A stretch of 64,000 bases of DNA from Trachythela sp. YZ-2020 (GCA_016169945.1 JADLSH010000246.1:1-64000), one strand, 5' to 3'; positions 48,062 through 57,438 are shown, numbered from the stretch's first letter. Numbers and translations are program-made. The notes: a model not told the origin generated them from the letters alone.

Positions 48062-49348
48062 TCATACGCATTTGTAGAGTCGGTAAGCGTCAAGCGCGGC
48101 CCCGAGAACCGCCGACCTCACAGTCGGGAGCGTCTCCGTCCGCAACGTGCCGAGCGACAGGGGGAGATCCTCCGCCGGGCGCCCGCCGATCAGCTCGGCG
48201 AGCGCCTTGCCGAACACCGTCCCGGGTGAGATACCGCGCCCGTTGTAACCGATCGGGGCGAACAGGCGCGGCGCCAGCTCGAAGACCCGGGGCAGGTGAT
48301 CGCGGGTCATCCCGATCCGCCCGGACCAGGCCTGGTCCCAGTCCAACGGTCCCAGCTCCGGATACAGCCGCTGAGCCGTCTTGGTTGCCCAGCGGCGCGA
48401 CCAGCGGGCATCGGTCCCGATTAAACGCCCCATGCTGCCGAGGATGAGGCGGTCCTCGGCATCGACCCGGACCGACAGCATGACCCTGCCGGTATCCCAG
48501 ATCCCCTGCCGCTCGGGCAGGATCCGCTTGGCGGCCGCGCCGAGCGGCCTGGAGGCCAGCTGAAAGAAGGTGAGCGGTGTGACGCAACCGCGAAGCCCGG
48601 GCCAAAGCCGATCGCTGTAGGCGTTGGTGCCGAGGATGACCCAACGTGCCGAGACCGAGCCCACCGGGGTGACCACTCGCCAGCGCTTGCCGTCCTCGCT
48701 CTGGGTCAGCTCCGTGACCGGGGACCCGCCATGGAGTCGGGCACCGGCGTTATGGGCGGCTTGAGCCAAGCCACGGACATAGCCCATGGGGTTGATGGTC
48801 CCGGCGCGGCGATCGAGCAATCCGCCGTGAAAGGCCTCGCTTCCGGTCAACCTTGCGGTCTCCGCGCGGTCGAGCAGCTCGACCGGCGCGCCACGCCGCT
48901 GCCATTGGCGCGCCCGCTCCGCCAGGTCCGCCTGTCCGGAGGCGGCATGAGCAACATGGATGGAGCCGTTGCGCACCGCCTCGCAGCGGATCTGATGTTT
49001 TTCAATCAGCGAGAACACCAGCTCGGGGCCGCCGCTCAAGGCCTCGGTCAGGCGCGCCGCGGTCGCTCCCCCAAGCTGCTGCTCGATCTCCTCCGGCGGC
49101 AACCAGAGCCCGGCGTTGACCAGACCGACGTTGCGGCCCGAGCCGCCGTAGCCGAAGCTCCGGGCCTCGAGCAGAACCACATCGGCACCGGCCTCGGCCA
49201 GATGCAGCGCCGCCGAGCAGCCGGTGAAACCGCCGCCCACGACGGCAACCTCGGCCTCGACCTGTCCGCTCAAGGGCGCGGCCTCGGGCGCCGGTGGCGC
49301 GGTGGCGCCCCAAAGCGATACCGCTGTGTGTGACGACAGATCCGTCAT
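48062..49348 (-). CDS. FAD-dependent DAO-family oxidoreductase
   Basis: A 428-aa flavoprotein. The dinucleotide motif is EVAVVGGGFTGCSAALHLAEAGADVVLLEA. YGGSGRNVGLVNAGLWLPPEE and the C-terminal DQAWSGRIGMTRDHLPRVFELAPRLFAPIGYNGRGISPGTVFGKALAELI are like gamma-glutamylputrescine oxidase and related amine oxidases. It probably oxidises a secondary or primary amine. It is first in the DAO-enolase-cupin operon and divergent from the CysH-like gene. There is a frequent marine-alphaproteobacterial pattern of such operons for methylated amines or betaines, but the substrate is not shown here. Confidence 0.88.
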   Translation of the reverse strand: MTDLSSHTAVSLWGATAPPAPEAAPLSGQVEAEVAVVGGGFTGCSAALHLAEAGADVVLLEARSFGYGGSGRNVGLVNAGLWLPPEEIEQQLGGATAARLTEALSGGPELVFSLIEKHQIRCEAVRNGSIHVAHAASGQADLAERARQWQRRGAPVELLDRAETARLTGSEAFHGGLLDRRAGTINPMGYVRGLAQAAHNAGARLHGGSPVTELTQSEDGKRWRVVTPVGSVSARWVILGTNAYSDRLWPGLRGCVTPLTFFQLASRPLGAAAKRILPERQGIWDTGRVMLSVRVDAEDRLILGSMGRLIGTDARWSRRWATKTAQRLYPELGPLDWDQAWSGRIGMTRDHLPRVFELAPRLFAPIGYNGRGISPGTVFGKALAELIGGRPAEDLPLSLGTLRTETLPTVRSAVLGAALDAYRLYKCV

Positions 49349-49534
49349 GCCGTTCGTTTCCTGTCAGGTATGATGCCCGAGGGTGAGTGGCACGTCCGAG
49401 CTCCCTCCGGCAGTGCATCGTGACCCCGAGCCAGGCAATCTAGACCGATAAGTCGCGCCGACCGCAAGCCTTGACTGCGCCCTCAACCCAGGTACGCTTG
49501 CCGCAAAATTGCAAAGGACCAAGGGAAGGGTCTC

Positions 49535-50155
49535 ATGTCGCTCTATCAGGACATTCGGTCGATCAGCCCGGAGCTGTCGACCTCCGAGCTTTTGGCCTTT
49601 TTGATCAAGGGGAAATGCCCCGGCAAGACCGTGGTCACGGCGTCGTTGCGGGCCTCCAGCATCGTGGTGCTGAAGCTGATCGCGGACGTCGACCCGGCCA
49701 CGCCCGTGGTATTCTGCAACCCAGGCCATGTCTTTCCCGAGAGCCGGGCCTACCGGGAGCGGATCGTCGATCTGCTCGGCCTGGAGCAGGTTTCGGATTC
49801 CGGCGGCGGAGAGGTCGAGGTCGCGCCCGGCGATCACGACCACTATGAAAACATGTGGGCGGAAAGCCCGGACGGCCTCGGCCGGGTCGCCGAGATCGTT
49901 CACCTCAACCGCACCCTCTTGCCCTACGACTGCTGGATCAGCGGGGTCTATCACAATCCGCGCCCGCCCGAGAACCGTCAGCGGGTCGACGTCCACGGCC
50001 GGCTGATCCACGTCGATCCCCTGGTCCGCTGGAGCAAGGACGAGGTCCGCGCCTTCATGCGCGAGCAAGGCCTACCGTTCCACCCGCGCGCCGCCAAGCG
50101 CGTGTTCAAGCAGACAGCTACCGGCCAGCCGCTGCCGCCATCCTATCACTATTGA
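49535..50155 (+). CDS. PAPS-reductase-fold protein without the catalytic cysteine
   Basis: A 206-aa protein of the CysH family. TPVVFCNPGHVFPESRAYRERIVDLLGL and CWISGVYHNPRPPENRQ follow the family order, as does the segment VDVHGRLIHVDPLVRWSKDEVRAFMREQGLPFHP. The C-terminal ECGLH/ECGIH motif of true PAPS/APS reductases is missing, because the chain ends KRVFKQTATGQPLPPSYHY. The paired Cys ligands of the Fe-S cluster are absent, and the P-loop region reads ASLRASS instead of SxGxED. It is therefore probably not a reductase. Binding of an adenylylated sulfur compound is a reasonable guess. It lies beside the aprMBA genes. Confidence 0.75.
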   Translation: MSLYQDIRSISPELSTSELLAFLIKGKCPGKTVVTASLRASSIVVLKLIADVDPATPVVFCNPGHVFPESRAYRERIVDLLGLEQVSDSGGGEVEVAPGDHDHYENMWAESPDGLGRVAEIVHLNRTLLPYDCWISGVYHNPRPPENRQRVDVHGRLIHVDPLVRWSKDEVRAFMREQGLPFHPRAAKRVFKQTATGQPLPPSYHY

Positions 50156-50183
50156 CGGCAGGTTTCTCGGCCGGACCGCCCAC

Positions 50184-50648
50184 TCACAGCAGATACCTCA
50201 GCCGCGGCCCGACCTCCAGAAAACCTTCCTTGAGATAGAAGCTCACCGTGCGCCGCCAGCGCGGCACATCAGGCGCCCCGACCTCGAGCCGAGACCAAGC
50301 CTTGTCCCGGCCAAAGGCGACCGCCGCCCGCACCAGCTCGGCGGCTATGCCGGCGGAGCGCTGGTCCGGCTCGACGTAAAGCTCCGTGATCTCGCCAAAG
50401 CGGCCGCCGGCATAGATTGCGGCGCATTCGTTGAGCGTCAGGACGCCGAGCACCCGGTTGCCCGGGCCGTTCGCGATCAAGGCCCAGTAGCCCTGCGCTC
50501 CACCCAGCAAGGCGGTCGCGGTCGCCTGGTAGCGCTCCAGGGAGATCTTGTCGGCCGCCTCCGGCGCCAGCTCACAGACCAGGGTGAAGGCGAGCTTGCC
50601 GACCAGGGCCGCATCAGCGCCGGTCGCCTGTCGGATGGTGACCGTCAT
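50184..50648 (-). CDS. GNAT family N-acetyltransferase
   Basis: A 154-aa acetyltransferase. GEITELYVEPDQRSAGIAAELVRAAVAFGRDKAWSRLEV is the acetyl-CoA binding core, with the QRSAGIA loop, and the C-terminal RTVSFYLKEGFLEVG is typical. It lies 66 bp downstream of aprA on the same strand and may share its transcript. The acceptor is unknown. Confidence 0.85.
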   Translation of the reverse strand: MTVTIRQATGADAALVGKLAFTLVCELAPEAADKISLERYQATATALLGGAQGYWALIANGPGNRVLGVLTLNECAAIYAGGRFGEITELYVEPDQRSAGIAAELVRAAVAFGRDKAWSRLEVGAPDVPRWRRTVSFYLKEGFLEVGPRLRYLL

Positions 50649-50713
50649 CCTGGTACCCCGTCCGCCCTCGGGCGCCCGCTTACGACATCAAAAAGGCCTA
50701 CGATGGGCTCCGC

Positions 50714-52558
50714 TCAGTCGATGATGTGATAAATCGGGGCTTTTTCCATTTCCCATTTCCCGGAGTCCCGGTCGTACTGGGATAGGGTGAAGCAGTGCCA
50801 ATCGGTATCGTCCAATTTCGGATGATCGGCCCGATAGTAGTAACCCGGCCACCGGGTTTCGGTCCGGAACATGGTGTGCTGCGTCACGCATTCCGAAGCC
50901 AGGGCCCGGTGCTTGAGCTCCCACGCCCGCTGAAGCTGGTGAAGATCTTCGGCCCCGATGTGCTCCAGGTCTTCCTTCAGTGTGCCCAGCAGTTCCAACC
51001 CGCGGTTAAGCATCCAGTCATTGGTCGTGTAGTGGGAGCCGATCCCGCCGACGTACTCGTCCATGATCTTCTCGAGACGCTGTAGACCATGAATCGGCAG
51101 GATATAGCTCGGCGAAACGGTTCCGCCGGTAATCTCGTTGCGGCCGACCGCGTAATTCTCCAAGGGCTGGAAGACTTCCTTTTTGAGCGCTTCGTACTCC
51201 GCCTCGCTGATCTCGGGCTGATCGGTACCCAGGTCGTTCACGTAGTTGACCATCGCCTTGGCGGCGATCCGGCCTTCCGTGAAGGAGCCCGACGAGAACT
51301 TGTGGGCGGTGCCGCCGATGGTATCGCCGGCGCCGAACAGCCCGTCGACGGTCATCATCCGGTTGTAGCCCCACTGATACTCATCGGGAGCGTAGTCCTC
51401 CGGCCCGCTCGCCCAGGCGCCGGAGCAGGTGGCGTGGGAGCCCATGACGTAGGGCTCGGAGGTGGTCAGCTCGGGATTGATGTACTTGGGATCGATGTTC
51501 TGCGAGGCCCAAACCACCGCCTGTCCGATCGTCATGCCGAGGAAGTTCTCCCAGCCGACGGTCTCCTTGTGCGGATCCTGGAAGGCCTCCTTGGTCACCA
51601 TGCGGATGGGGCCTCGCCCGGCCTTGACCTCCTCCAGAATCGCGTGGTTTCGCAGACAGGTCGGCACCGGGTGCCGATCGATGTAGTCGCCGACCATTTC
51701 CTTGGTGTGTTCGTACCAATTGGACTCGTACTCGTTGCCATAGGCGTTCTCGGTGTAGGTCTTGAGATGCAGGAAATAGGCACCGACCGGGCCATAGCCG
51801 TCCTTGAAGCGGGTCAGGACGATCCGGTTCTCCATCTGCGTCATCTTGGCGCCGACGAGGATCGGCAAGGCATAGGCGGAGGCGCTGCTCCAGGGGGCAT
51901 ACCAGGTTCGCCCCATGCCTTCGCCCACCGCGCGGGGCTTGAAGATGTGCGACGCGCCACCGGCGGCGACCATGACGGCCTTGGCGCGGAAGACGTAGAA
52001 ATCCCCGTTACGAACGTTGAAACCGACGGCGCCGGCGACCCGGTTCGGCTTCTTCTTGTCCATCAGCAAGTGCGTCACCATGATCCGGTTGTAGACTTCG
52101 GTCGCGGCCTTGCGCGCGGCCTCGGCGACGATCGGCTTATAGCTCTCGCCGTGAATCATGATCTGCCACTTGCCCTCGCGCAGGTAGCGCCCGGTCTCCG
52201 GGTCCTTCATGATCGGCAGACCCCATTCCTCGAACTTGTGCACCGTGGAATCAACGTGCCGTGCGATATCGTAGCCCAGATCCTCGCGCACCAGCCCCAT
52301 GAGGTCGTTCCGGGCGTAGCGGACATGGTCCTCGGGCTGGTTCTCGTCCCACTGCATGCCCATGTAGCAGTTGATCGCGTAGAGGCCCTGCGCCACCGCG
52401 CCGCTTCGCTCGATGTTCGCCTTCTCGACGCAGACCACTTTCAGATCGCGCCCCCAGTACCTGGATTCGTAGGTCGCCCCGCAACCAGCCATGCCGCCGC
52501 CGATGACGAGGATATCCGAATCCACGTGGACCGTTTTTCTGCGTGTGAACAGACCCAC
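50714..52558 (-). CDS. aprA: Adenylylsulfate reductase alpha subunit AprA
   Basis: FAD subunit of APS reductase, which interconverts sulfite plus AMP and APS. The N-terminal FAD motif is DILVIGGGMAGCGATYESRYWG. SGAVAQGLYAINCYMG, the segment AKAVMVAAGGASHIFKPRAVGEGMGRTWYAPWSS and FGAGDTIGGTAHKFSSGSFTEGRIAAKAMV are diagnostic. At 614 aa it is full length. The GTG start overlaps the aprB stop by one base. Together with AprM instead of QmoABC, the set is the type used by sulfur oxidisers and several marine alphaproteobacteria to oxidise sulfite in the cytoplasm. It is followed by a GNAT gene. Confidence 0.96.
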   Translation of the reverse strand: MGLFTRRKTVHVDSDILVIGGGMAGCGATYESRYWGRDLKVVCVEKANIERSGAVAQGLYAINCYMGMQWDENQPEDHVRYARNDLMGLVREDLGYDIARHVDSTVHKFEEWGLPIMKDPETGRYLREGKWQIMIHGESYKPIVAEAARKAATEVYNRIMVTHLLMDKKKPNRVAGAVGFNVRNGDFYVFRAKAVMVAAGGASHIFKPRAVGEGMGRTWYAPWSSASAYALPILVGAKMTQMENRIVLTRFKDGYGPVGAYFLHLKTYTENAYGNEYESNWYEHTKEMVGDYIDRHPVPTCLRNHAILEEVKAGRGPIRMVTKEAFQDPHKETVGWENFLGMTIGQAVVWASQNIDPKYINPELTTSEPYVMGSHATCSGAWASGPEDYAPDEYQWGYNRMMTVDGLFGAGDTIGGTAHKFSSGSFTEGRIAAKAMVNYVNDLGTDQPEISEAEYEALKKEVFQPLENYAVGRNEITGGTVSPSYILPIHGLQRLEKIMDEYVGGIGSHYTTNDWMLNRGLELLGTLKEDLEHIGAEDLHQLQRAWELKHRALASECVTQHTMFRTETRWPGYYYRADHPKLDDTDWHCFTLSQYDRDSGKWEMEKAPIYHIID

Positions 52559-53019
52559 TAGACCACTCCTTGCTTGAGCTGATCCGGTCTCAACGCGGGC
52601 AGCTTGGCGATGTTTAGCGCATCCGGTTCGTGCGCCAGTTCCTGGGACTTCAAAGCATCTTTACTGGGCGCCTCGTAGTCGGCCGGTGATTTGATGGTGC
52701 CCCACGGCGTGGTTCGAATCGGCGAAACGAAATTCTTTTCGCGGCCGTCCCGGAATTTGATCTTCCAGGAAATCGTGCCCTTCGCCTCTTCCCGGAGCGC
52801 CCGAACGCTATGGCCCAAGGGCGCGAAGTCGGCGTAGCCGCGGCAGTCGATCGCGTTTTGCGGACAGGCCTTCACACAGGAATAACACTCCCAGCACATG
52901 TTGGGCTCGATGTTGTAGGCACGCCGATTGGTCGGGTCGATGTGCATGATGTCGGACGGGCAGATATCGACGCAATGTCCGCAGCCGTCGCACCGGGTCA
53001 TATAAACGAATGTCGGCAT
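52558..53019 (-). CDS. aprB: Adenylylsulfate reductase beta subunit AprB
   Basis: Iron-sulfur subunit that carries electrons to the FAD of AprA. There are two ferredoxin-type [4Fe-4S] motifs: CDGCGHCVDICPSDIMHI and CWECYSCVKACPQNAIDC. The tail with FVSPIRTTPWGTI wraps the alpha subunit in known structures. At 153 aa it is full length. It lies 60 bp after aprM, with a 17-bp tandem duplication in between, and is coupled to aprA. Confidence 0.95.
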   Translation of the reverse strand: MPTFVYMTRCDGCGHCVDICPSDIMHIDPTNRRAYNIEPNMCWECYSCVKACPQNAIDCRGYADFAPLGHSVRALREEAKGTISWKIKFRDGREKNFVSPIRTTPWGTIKSPADYEAPSKDALKSQELAHEPDALNIAKLPALRPDQLKQGVV

Positions 53020-53045
53020 GAGAGTCAGTTATCTCCTGTATCGAA

Positions 53046-53079
53046 GTCCAATGATGGGCTGAGTCCAATGATGGGCTGA
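53046..53079. repeat. 17-bp perfect tandem duplication between aprM and aprB
   Basis: The unit GTCCAATGATGGGCTGA occurs twice without a gap, at 53046-53062 and 53063-53079, in the 60-bp spacer just after the aprM stop. It does not touch either reading frame or the aprB ribosome-binding area. It looks like a simple slippage duplication. Confidence 0.9.
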
Positions 53080-53865
53080 TTAGTAGTGTCGGGGCTCCCG
53101 GCGGGCGCTGCCGAATATCTCCGGCTTGTCGGCGGGGGCCGGCAGGTTGCTCCTCGAACCGTCCGCCTCGGCCACCCGCTTCTGGAGGGCCGCTGCCGGC
53201 TTGAAGAACATATGCGAGAACTTGGACCAGGGAATCGATCCGAACAGCACCGTCGTCGCGATGAGGTACAGAGCGAGGAAAACGTCCGTCCAGGAGCTGC
53301 CCGCCGCCTGCAGGACCGCCCAGATCAGGCCAAATGTCACGCTCGCGAGCAGCGACAGGACGAACAGGTCAGCGCGCACAAGGCGGAACTGCGAGTTGCC
53401 CTCGGCGGCGACGTCGACCCGCATGAAGAACCAGAACCAGTATCCGCCGACACAGACCATCAGGGCACCGAGGTACCAAAGCAGCGGCAGGATGGCGGGT
53501 GCCGGCGTGGCGGTCGTCGGGTATGCGAACACCATGATGGCGGTGGTGACGACGTAGGCGATGAAACCGTACATTGTCAGGAGGTGGGCAATTCTGCGCC
53601 GCTGATTGCAAAATTCAGCGGACGTCAGGACCTCCACGGCCGCGGTTTGGACCGCCAGAGATGCGATTTCGCCGCCACCGACTTGCCGCGTTCCCTTGCT
53701 CTTTGCCTTTCGCCAATTATCGAAGAAGTACTTGGCGCTCTGCTTATGAGCGATGTCGAACAGCGTGCCGCCCACAACCAGAAGGATCATGATGACGACG
53801 TAGGCCTGCATGACGCCGGACGGTATGGATGCCGAGAGCTCGGCGAAGGGATTGCTGGTGAACAC
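53080..53865 (-). CDS. aprM: AprM-type membrane anchor of APS reductase
   Basis: Integral membrane protein of 261 aa with about five or six helices (MQAYVVIMILLVVGGTLFDI, HLLTMYGFIAYVVTTAIMVFAY, ILPLLWYLGALMVCVGGYWFWFF, LFVLSLLASVTFGLIWAVLQAAG and DVFLALYLIATTVLFGSIPWSKF). It resembles NarI-like heme b membrane subunits and the AprM protein encoded next to aprBA in sulfur oxidisers, where it should pass electrons from AprBA to quinone. The GTG start at 53865 is the first in frame. It is first in the aprMBA operon, divergent from sat. Confidence 0.88.
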   Translation of the reverse strand: MFTSNPFAELSASIPSGVMQAYVVIMILLVVGGTLFDIAHKQSAKYFFDNWRKAKSKGTRQVGGGEIASLAVQTAAVEVLTSAEFCNQRRRIAHLLTMYGFIAYVVTTAIMVFAYPTTATPAPAILPLLWYLGALMVCVGGYWFWFFMRVDVAAEGNSQFRLVRADLFVLSLLASVTFGLIWAVLQAAGSSWTDVFLALYLIATTVLFGSIPWSKFSHMFFKPAAALQKRVAEADGSRSNLPAPADKPEIFGSARREPRHY

Positions 53866-54636
53866 TAAATTACCCCACTGCTAGCCAGTTGTTTTGAATG
53901 CAAGAACCGTTGGTAAAGAATTGAAGGCATGACTGCCCCGGGGAAACCGGCCGCCGAATGCTGCCCGCGCAGGCTCACAGCGCGGCGCCACGGATCAGAG
54001 CATCGTGGCCCACGACTTCGGTTTCACGGCGACCCATCGCTTTCCCCAGCGTTCGCGACTAACGCAGCCTCAAGCGGCGCCGAAATTCGGCGGTCTATAG
54101 CCGCCGCACCTATTGGGAATCACGGTGGTCAGCATCACTTCTCCCTTGCGCTCTATTCTTTGGTCTGGGTTCGATAGCCCAGCTCATCTCATTGGTTTGC
54201 AGGGTGCCGATTCTGGTCAAGCCGATCAACGCTTAAAGCTGTCCCGGTCCGCGTCGTGAGGATCGCGTCGATCAGCGCGTTGGTCTGGCTCCTCGGTCCC
54301 CCGTTCGTCTTGCAGGCCACCCCTCTTGGTCCCTCTCGCCCTCATTAACCCGCGAAGGGGTAAGGGTCTTAGGCTCACTATAGCGTCCCCGAAGGCACAC
54401 ACGAAAGCCGACTGTCGCTATCACACGATAAGGCCCGCTTATGAAGCCGAGCAGGGCACAGGCGCGCCTTGTACCCAAAGAAAGTCAAAATTGGCCCTCC
54501 ATCGATCGTCGAAGACACGGCTGTGATCGCTCCCGCCTTGCCGCTGATAGCCCAAGGCCACTGTCCAACCGCGCGCCCGTCTGGCTAAATGCGGCCGGCG
54601 CTTCGAGCGCGCAAAAAAAGAAACCCGGGAGGCCCC
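53866..54636. other. 770-bp divergent control region between aprM and sat
   Basis: No convincing gene: the short frames here lack codon bias and similarity. The region separates aprMBA from sat and probably holds both promoters. A possible TATAGC -10-like hexamer sits near 54378 for sat. I see no clear palindrome of a known sulfur regulator. The length is large for this compact genome. Confidence 0.6.
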
Positions 54637-55806
54637 ATGCCGGAACTGACGGCGCCACATGGCGCGGATATTTTGAAGCCCCTGCTCGTGCCCGAGGCCG
54701 AGCGCGCCGCGCTGATCGCGCGAGCCGCCACGCTCAAGCAGGTGCCCTTGAGCAGCCGGGAGGTGTCCGACCTCTTCATGCTCGGCATGGGCGCCTACAC
54801 GCCGCTCGAGGGCTTCATGGGCGAAGCCGACTGGCGTGGCGCCTGCGTGGATATGAAGCTGAGCAACGGCCTGTTCTGGCCGATCCCGATCACCGCCTCG
54901 GCATCGCACGAGCTGGCGGATTCGATCGCACAAGGCGAGGAGGTCGCCCTGACCGATTCCGAGAGCGGCGAGGTCCTCGGCCTCATGACGGTCGAGGAGA
55001 GTTATACGATCGACCGGGAATTGGAATGCCGTGAGGTCTACCGCACAACCGATGCCGCGCACCCGGGTGTGCAAAAAGTCCTGGAGCAGGGCGAGGTGAA
55101 CCTGGCCGGCCCGATCCGCACCCTCACCGAGGGTCACTTCCCCGAGACCTACGAGGGGCTCTACCTGCGACCGGCGGAGACCCGGGCGCTCTTCCAAGAG
55201 AAGGGCTGGAGCACGATTGCCGCATTCCAGACCCGCAATCCCATGCACCGCAGTCACGAGTATCTGGCCAAGATCGCGGTCGAGATCTGCGACGGCCTGC
55301 TGATCCATCAGGTGCTGGGGGCGCTCAAGCCGGGGGACATCCCGGCCGACGTCAGGGTCCAGGCGATCGACGCGCTGGTCGAGAACTATTTCGTGCCGGG
55401 CACGGCGATCCAGGCCGGCTATCCGATCGAGATGCGTTACGCCGGGCCGCGCGAAGCCTTGCTGCACGCCCTGTTCCGGCAGAACTTCGGCTGCTCCCAC
55501 CTGGTGGTCGGCCGCGATCATGCGGGTGTGGGCGACTACTATGGACCGTTCGACGCCCATCACATCTTCGATGAGGTCCCCGCCGGCAGCCTGGTGATTC
55601 AGCCGCTCAAGATCGACATCACCTTTTTCTGCTTCAAGTGCGCCGGCATGGCGACCGGGCGGACCTGCCCGCACGACGGCGCCGACCGCCTGAACATTTC
55701 CGGCACCCGGCTGCGCGAGATGTTCGCCAACCACGAGGAGGTTCCTCTGGAGTTCAGCCGACCGGAAGTGTCGAAGGTGCTCCAGGCCCACTACGACAAA
55801 GCATGA
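54637..55806 (+). CDS. sat: ATP sulfurylase Sat (dissimilatory type)
   Basis: Homomeric ATP sulfurylase. In sulfur oxidisers it makes ATP and sulfate from APS and pyrophosphate. The ATG at 54637 has a GGGAGG box and gives [19 protein letters not shown]. The nucleotide motif [13 protein letters not shown] is at residues 198-210, with His204 and His207. [23 protein letters not shown] follows, and [19 protein letters not shown] near the end carries Cys residues typical of this type. At 389 aa it is full length. It is divergent from aprMBA and lies 147 bp upstream of the MIO-less lyase gene on the same strand. Confidence 0.95.
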   Translation: MPELTAPHGADILKPLLVPEAERAALIARAATLKQVPLSSREVSDLFMLGMGAYTPLEGFMGEADWRGACVDMKLSNGLFWPIPITASASHELADSIAQGEEVALTDSESGEVLGLMTVEESYTIDRELECREVYRTTDAAHPGVQKVLEQGEVNLAGPIRTLTEGHFPETYEGLYLRPAETRALFQEKGWSTIAAFQTRNPMHRSHEYLAKIAVEICDGLLIHQVLGALKPGDIPADVRVQAIDALVENYFVPGTAIQAGYPIEMRYAGPREALLHALFRQNFGCSHLVVGRDHAGVGDYYGPFDAHHIFDEVPAGSLVIQPLKIDITFFCFKCAGMATGRTCPHDGADRLNISGTRLREMFANHEEVPLEFSRPEVSKVLQAHYDKA

Positions 55807-55953
55807 CGGTAGCGGCAGAGGCGCCCGGCTTTTGGCGCCGTCCATGCGAAAAACGCTCTAGCCGTCCTCTTGCGAAACCGCGAGCCTCTCCCATAGTGAG
55901 CATGCTGGGCGGATCTATTCTCCGACGGCGCTCTTGGGATCGGGGGAAACGCG

Positions 55954-57438
55954 ATGGCGCGGGTTCTGAACAGTCGTTTCGATATCTCGCTGGATGTGAT
56001 CCGCGCCGTCGCCTGGAACGGTGAGCCGCTCCGTATCGGCGAGCAGGCACTGACCCGCATCGGGCAACGGCGCGAGTCCTTCCTGAAGCTCCTGGCCAGC
56101 GAAGCCGGCGCCAAGATCTACGGCGTCACCGTTGGCCAGGGCGAGATGATCCATCAGGATATGACAGCGGCCGAAGTCGACCGTCTCGCTCGGCTCAAGC
56201 CCCTGGCGGCCGCGGTCTCGTTCGGAGAGCCCTACCCCGATCGGGTGGTGCGCGGGATCGTCGTCGCCCGCTTCGCGAACCTCCTGGAGGGGCACGCGGC
56301 GGCCACGCCGCGTCTGACCCAGGCGCTGGCCGAGCTGTTGAACCAGGGACCGCTGCCGAAGGTCTCGCAATCCGGCCAGGGCGGGCCCGGTGAGATCCTC
56401 GCCCTCTATCCGCTCTTCGCCGAATTCTCGAAGCGCTTCGAGCTGGAGCCGGGCGAGCGCGGCGCCCTGATCAACGGCGCGCCTTGCGGAGCCGCCCTGC
56501 TGGCCGACGCCGCGCTTTCGGCGCGCGGGAGGCTCGAGCTGACACAACAGGTCCTGGCGCTTGCGATCGAGGCCTTCAACGCGCCGCTCGAACACTACGA
56601 TGAGGAGCTCGCCGACCTCTATGGCGGCGCCCACCATGAAGCGGCCTTCAAAGCGCTCGGAACGCTGCTCAACTGGCAGGAGCGCAAAACCGAGCCCCGC
56701 TCCCATCAGGCGCCAGTCGCCTACCGGATCATCCCCTCGCTGCTCGGCCAAGCCCACTGGGCCTTGTCCCAGGCCGAGCAGGTCGCCGAAAGCTCGCTTA
56801 CCGCGGTGACCCACAACCCGGTCTACCTGCCACCGGACGGCGACCATCCCGATGGGCGCTGCATCAGTACGGGCGGCTATCACAACAGCCTGACCGCACC
56901 GCTGCTCGACGGGCTCGCCGCCCTCTGGGCGGATCTCTGCCTGCTGTGCGAGCGGCTCTGCTGCGGGCTGATGAACGGCCGGGTTTCCGGATTTCCGGAT
57001 TTTCTCACAACCGGCCGCGGCAACGGCGAGTCCGATGGCCACGGCGCGCCCGGCTACCTGCCCATGGCGATCGCCGGGTTTCTGGAGGAGGCGCGCGCCG
57101 CCGCGCAACGTACGTTCATCCCCTCCAGCGATGCCTCGGTGTTCGGCCAGGACAACGTCGGCTCACCGGTCTTCCAGGCCTGGCCCAAGGAGGCCCGAGC
57201 CGGACGCTGCCTCGAGTCCGCTCTGGCCGTGCTGGCGGTCGCCGCATCACAGGCACTCCACGTGACCGGCCGGCGCCAGGCGCCACCGGCTCTGCGCGCA
57301 CTGCTCGAGCGGACCAGATCCTGCGCGCCGCCGATCGAAGACGATCGCGCCCTGGGCGATCAGCTAGAGACCTTGCGGGCAGGTTTCACCGGGTCGATCT
57401 TCGGGGCGGAGTCGAAAGCGCCGGGAGCGGTCGCATGA
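55954..57438 (+). CDS. Aromatic ammonia-lyase homologue lacking the MIO triad (ergothionase-like candidate)
   Basis: A 494-aa member of the histidine/phenylalanine ammonia-lyase fold. KIYGVTVGQGEM holds the catalytic Tyr region, INGAPCGAALLADAAL matches the helix after the active site, and THNPVYL and FGQDNVGSP match later active-site segments. Where HAL has the self-cyclising Ala-Ser-Gly of MIO, this protein reads GQGGPGEILAL (residues 141-151), with no ASG. It therefore cannot make MIO. The known family precedent is ergothionase, which removes trimethylamine from ergothioneine without MIO. The location in a sulfur island fits such a substrate, but another betaine or amino acid is possible. 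It is coupled to ubiD by ATGA. Confidence 0.8.
   Translation: MARVLNSRFDISLDVIRAVAWNGEPLRIGEQALTRIGQRRESFLKLLASEAGAKIYGVTVGQGEMIHQDMTAAEVDRLARLKPLAAAVSFGEPYPDRVVRGIVVARFANLLEGHAAATPRLTQALAELLNQGPLPKVSQSGQGGPGEILALYPLFAEFSKRFELEPGERGALINGAPCGAALLADAALSARGRLELTQQVLALAIEAFNAPLEHYDEELADLYGGAHHEAAFKALGTLLNWQERKTEPRSHQAPVAYRIIPSLLGQAHWALSQAEQVAESSLTAVTHNPVYLPPDGDHPDGRCISTGGYHNSLTAPLLDGLAALWADLCLLCERLCCGLMNGRVSGFPDFLTTGRGNGESDGHGAPGYLPMAIAGFLEEARAAAQRTFIPSSDASVFGQDNVGSPVFQAWPKEARAGRCLESALAVLAVAASQALHVTGRRQAPPALRALLERTRSCAPPIEDDRALGDQLETLRAGFTGSIFGAESKAPGAVA

Noticed and set aside
55954..57438. Ordinary histidine or phenylalanine ammonia-lyase
   Set aside because: The Ala-Ser-Gly triad needed to form MIO is absent, so classic activity is not supported.
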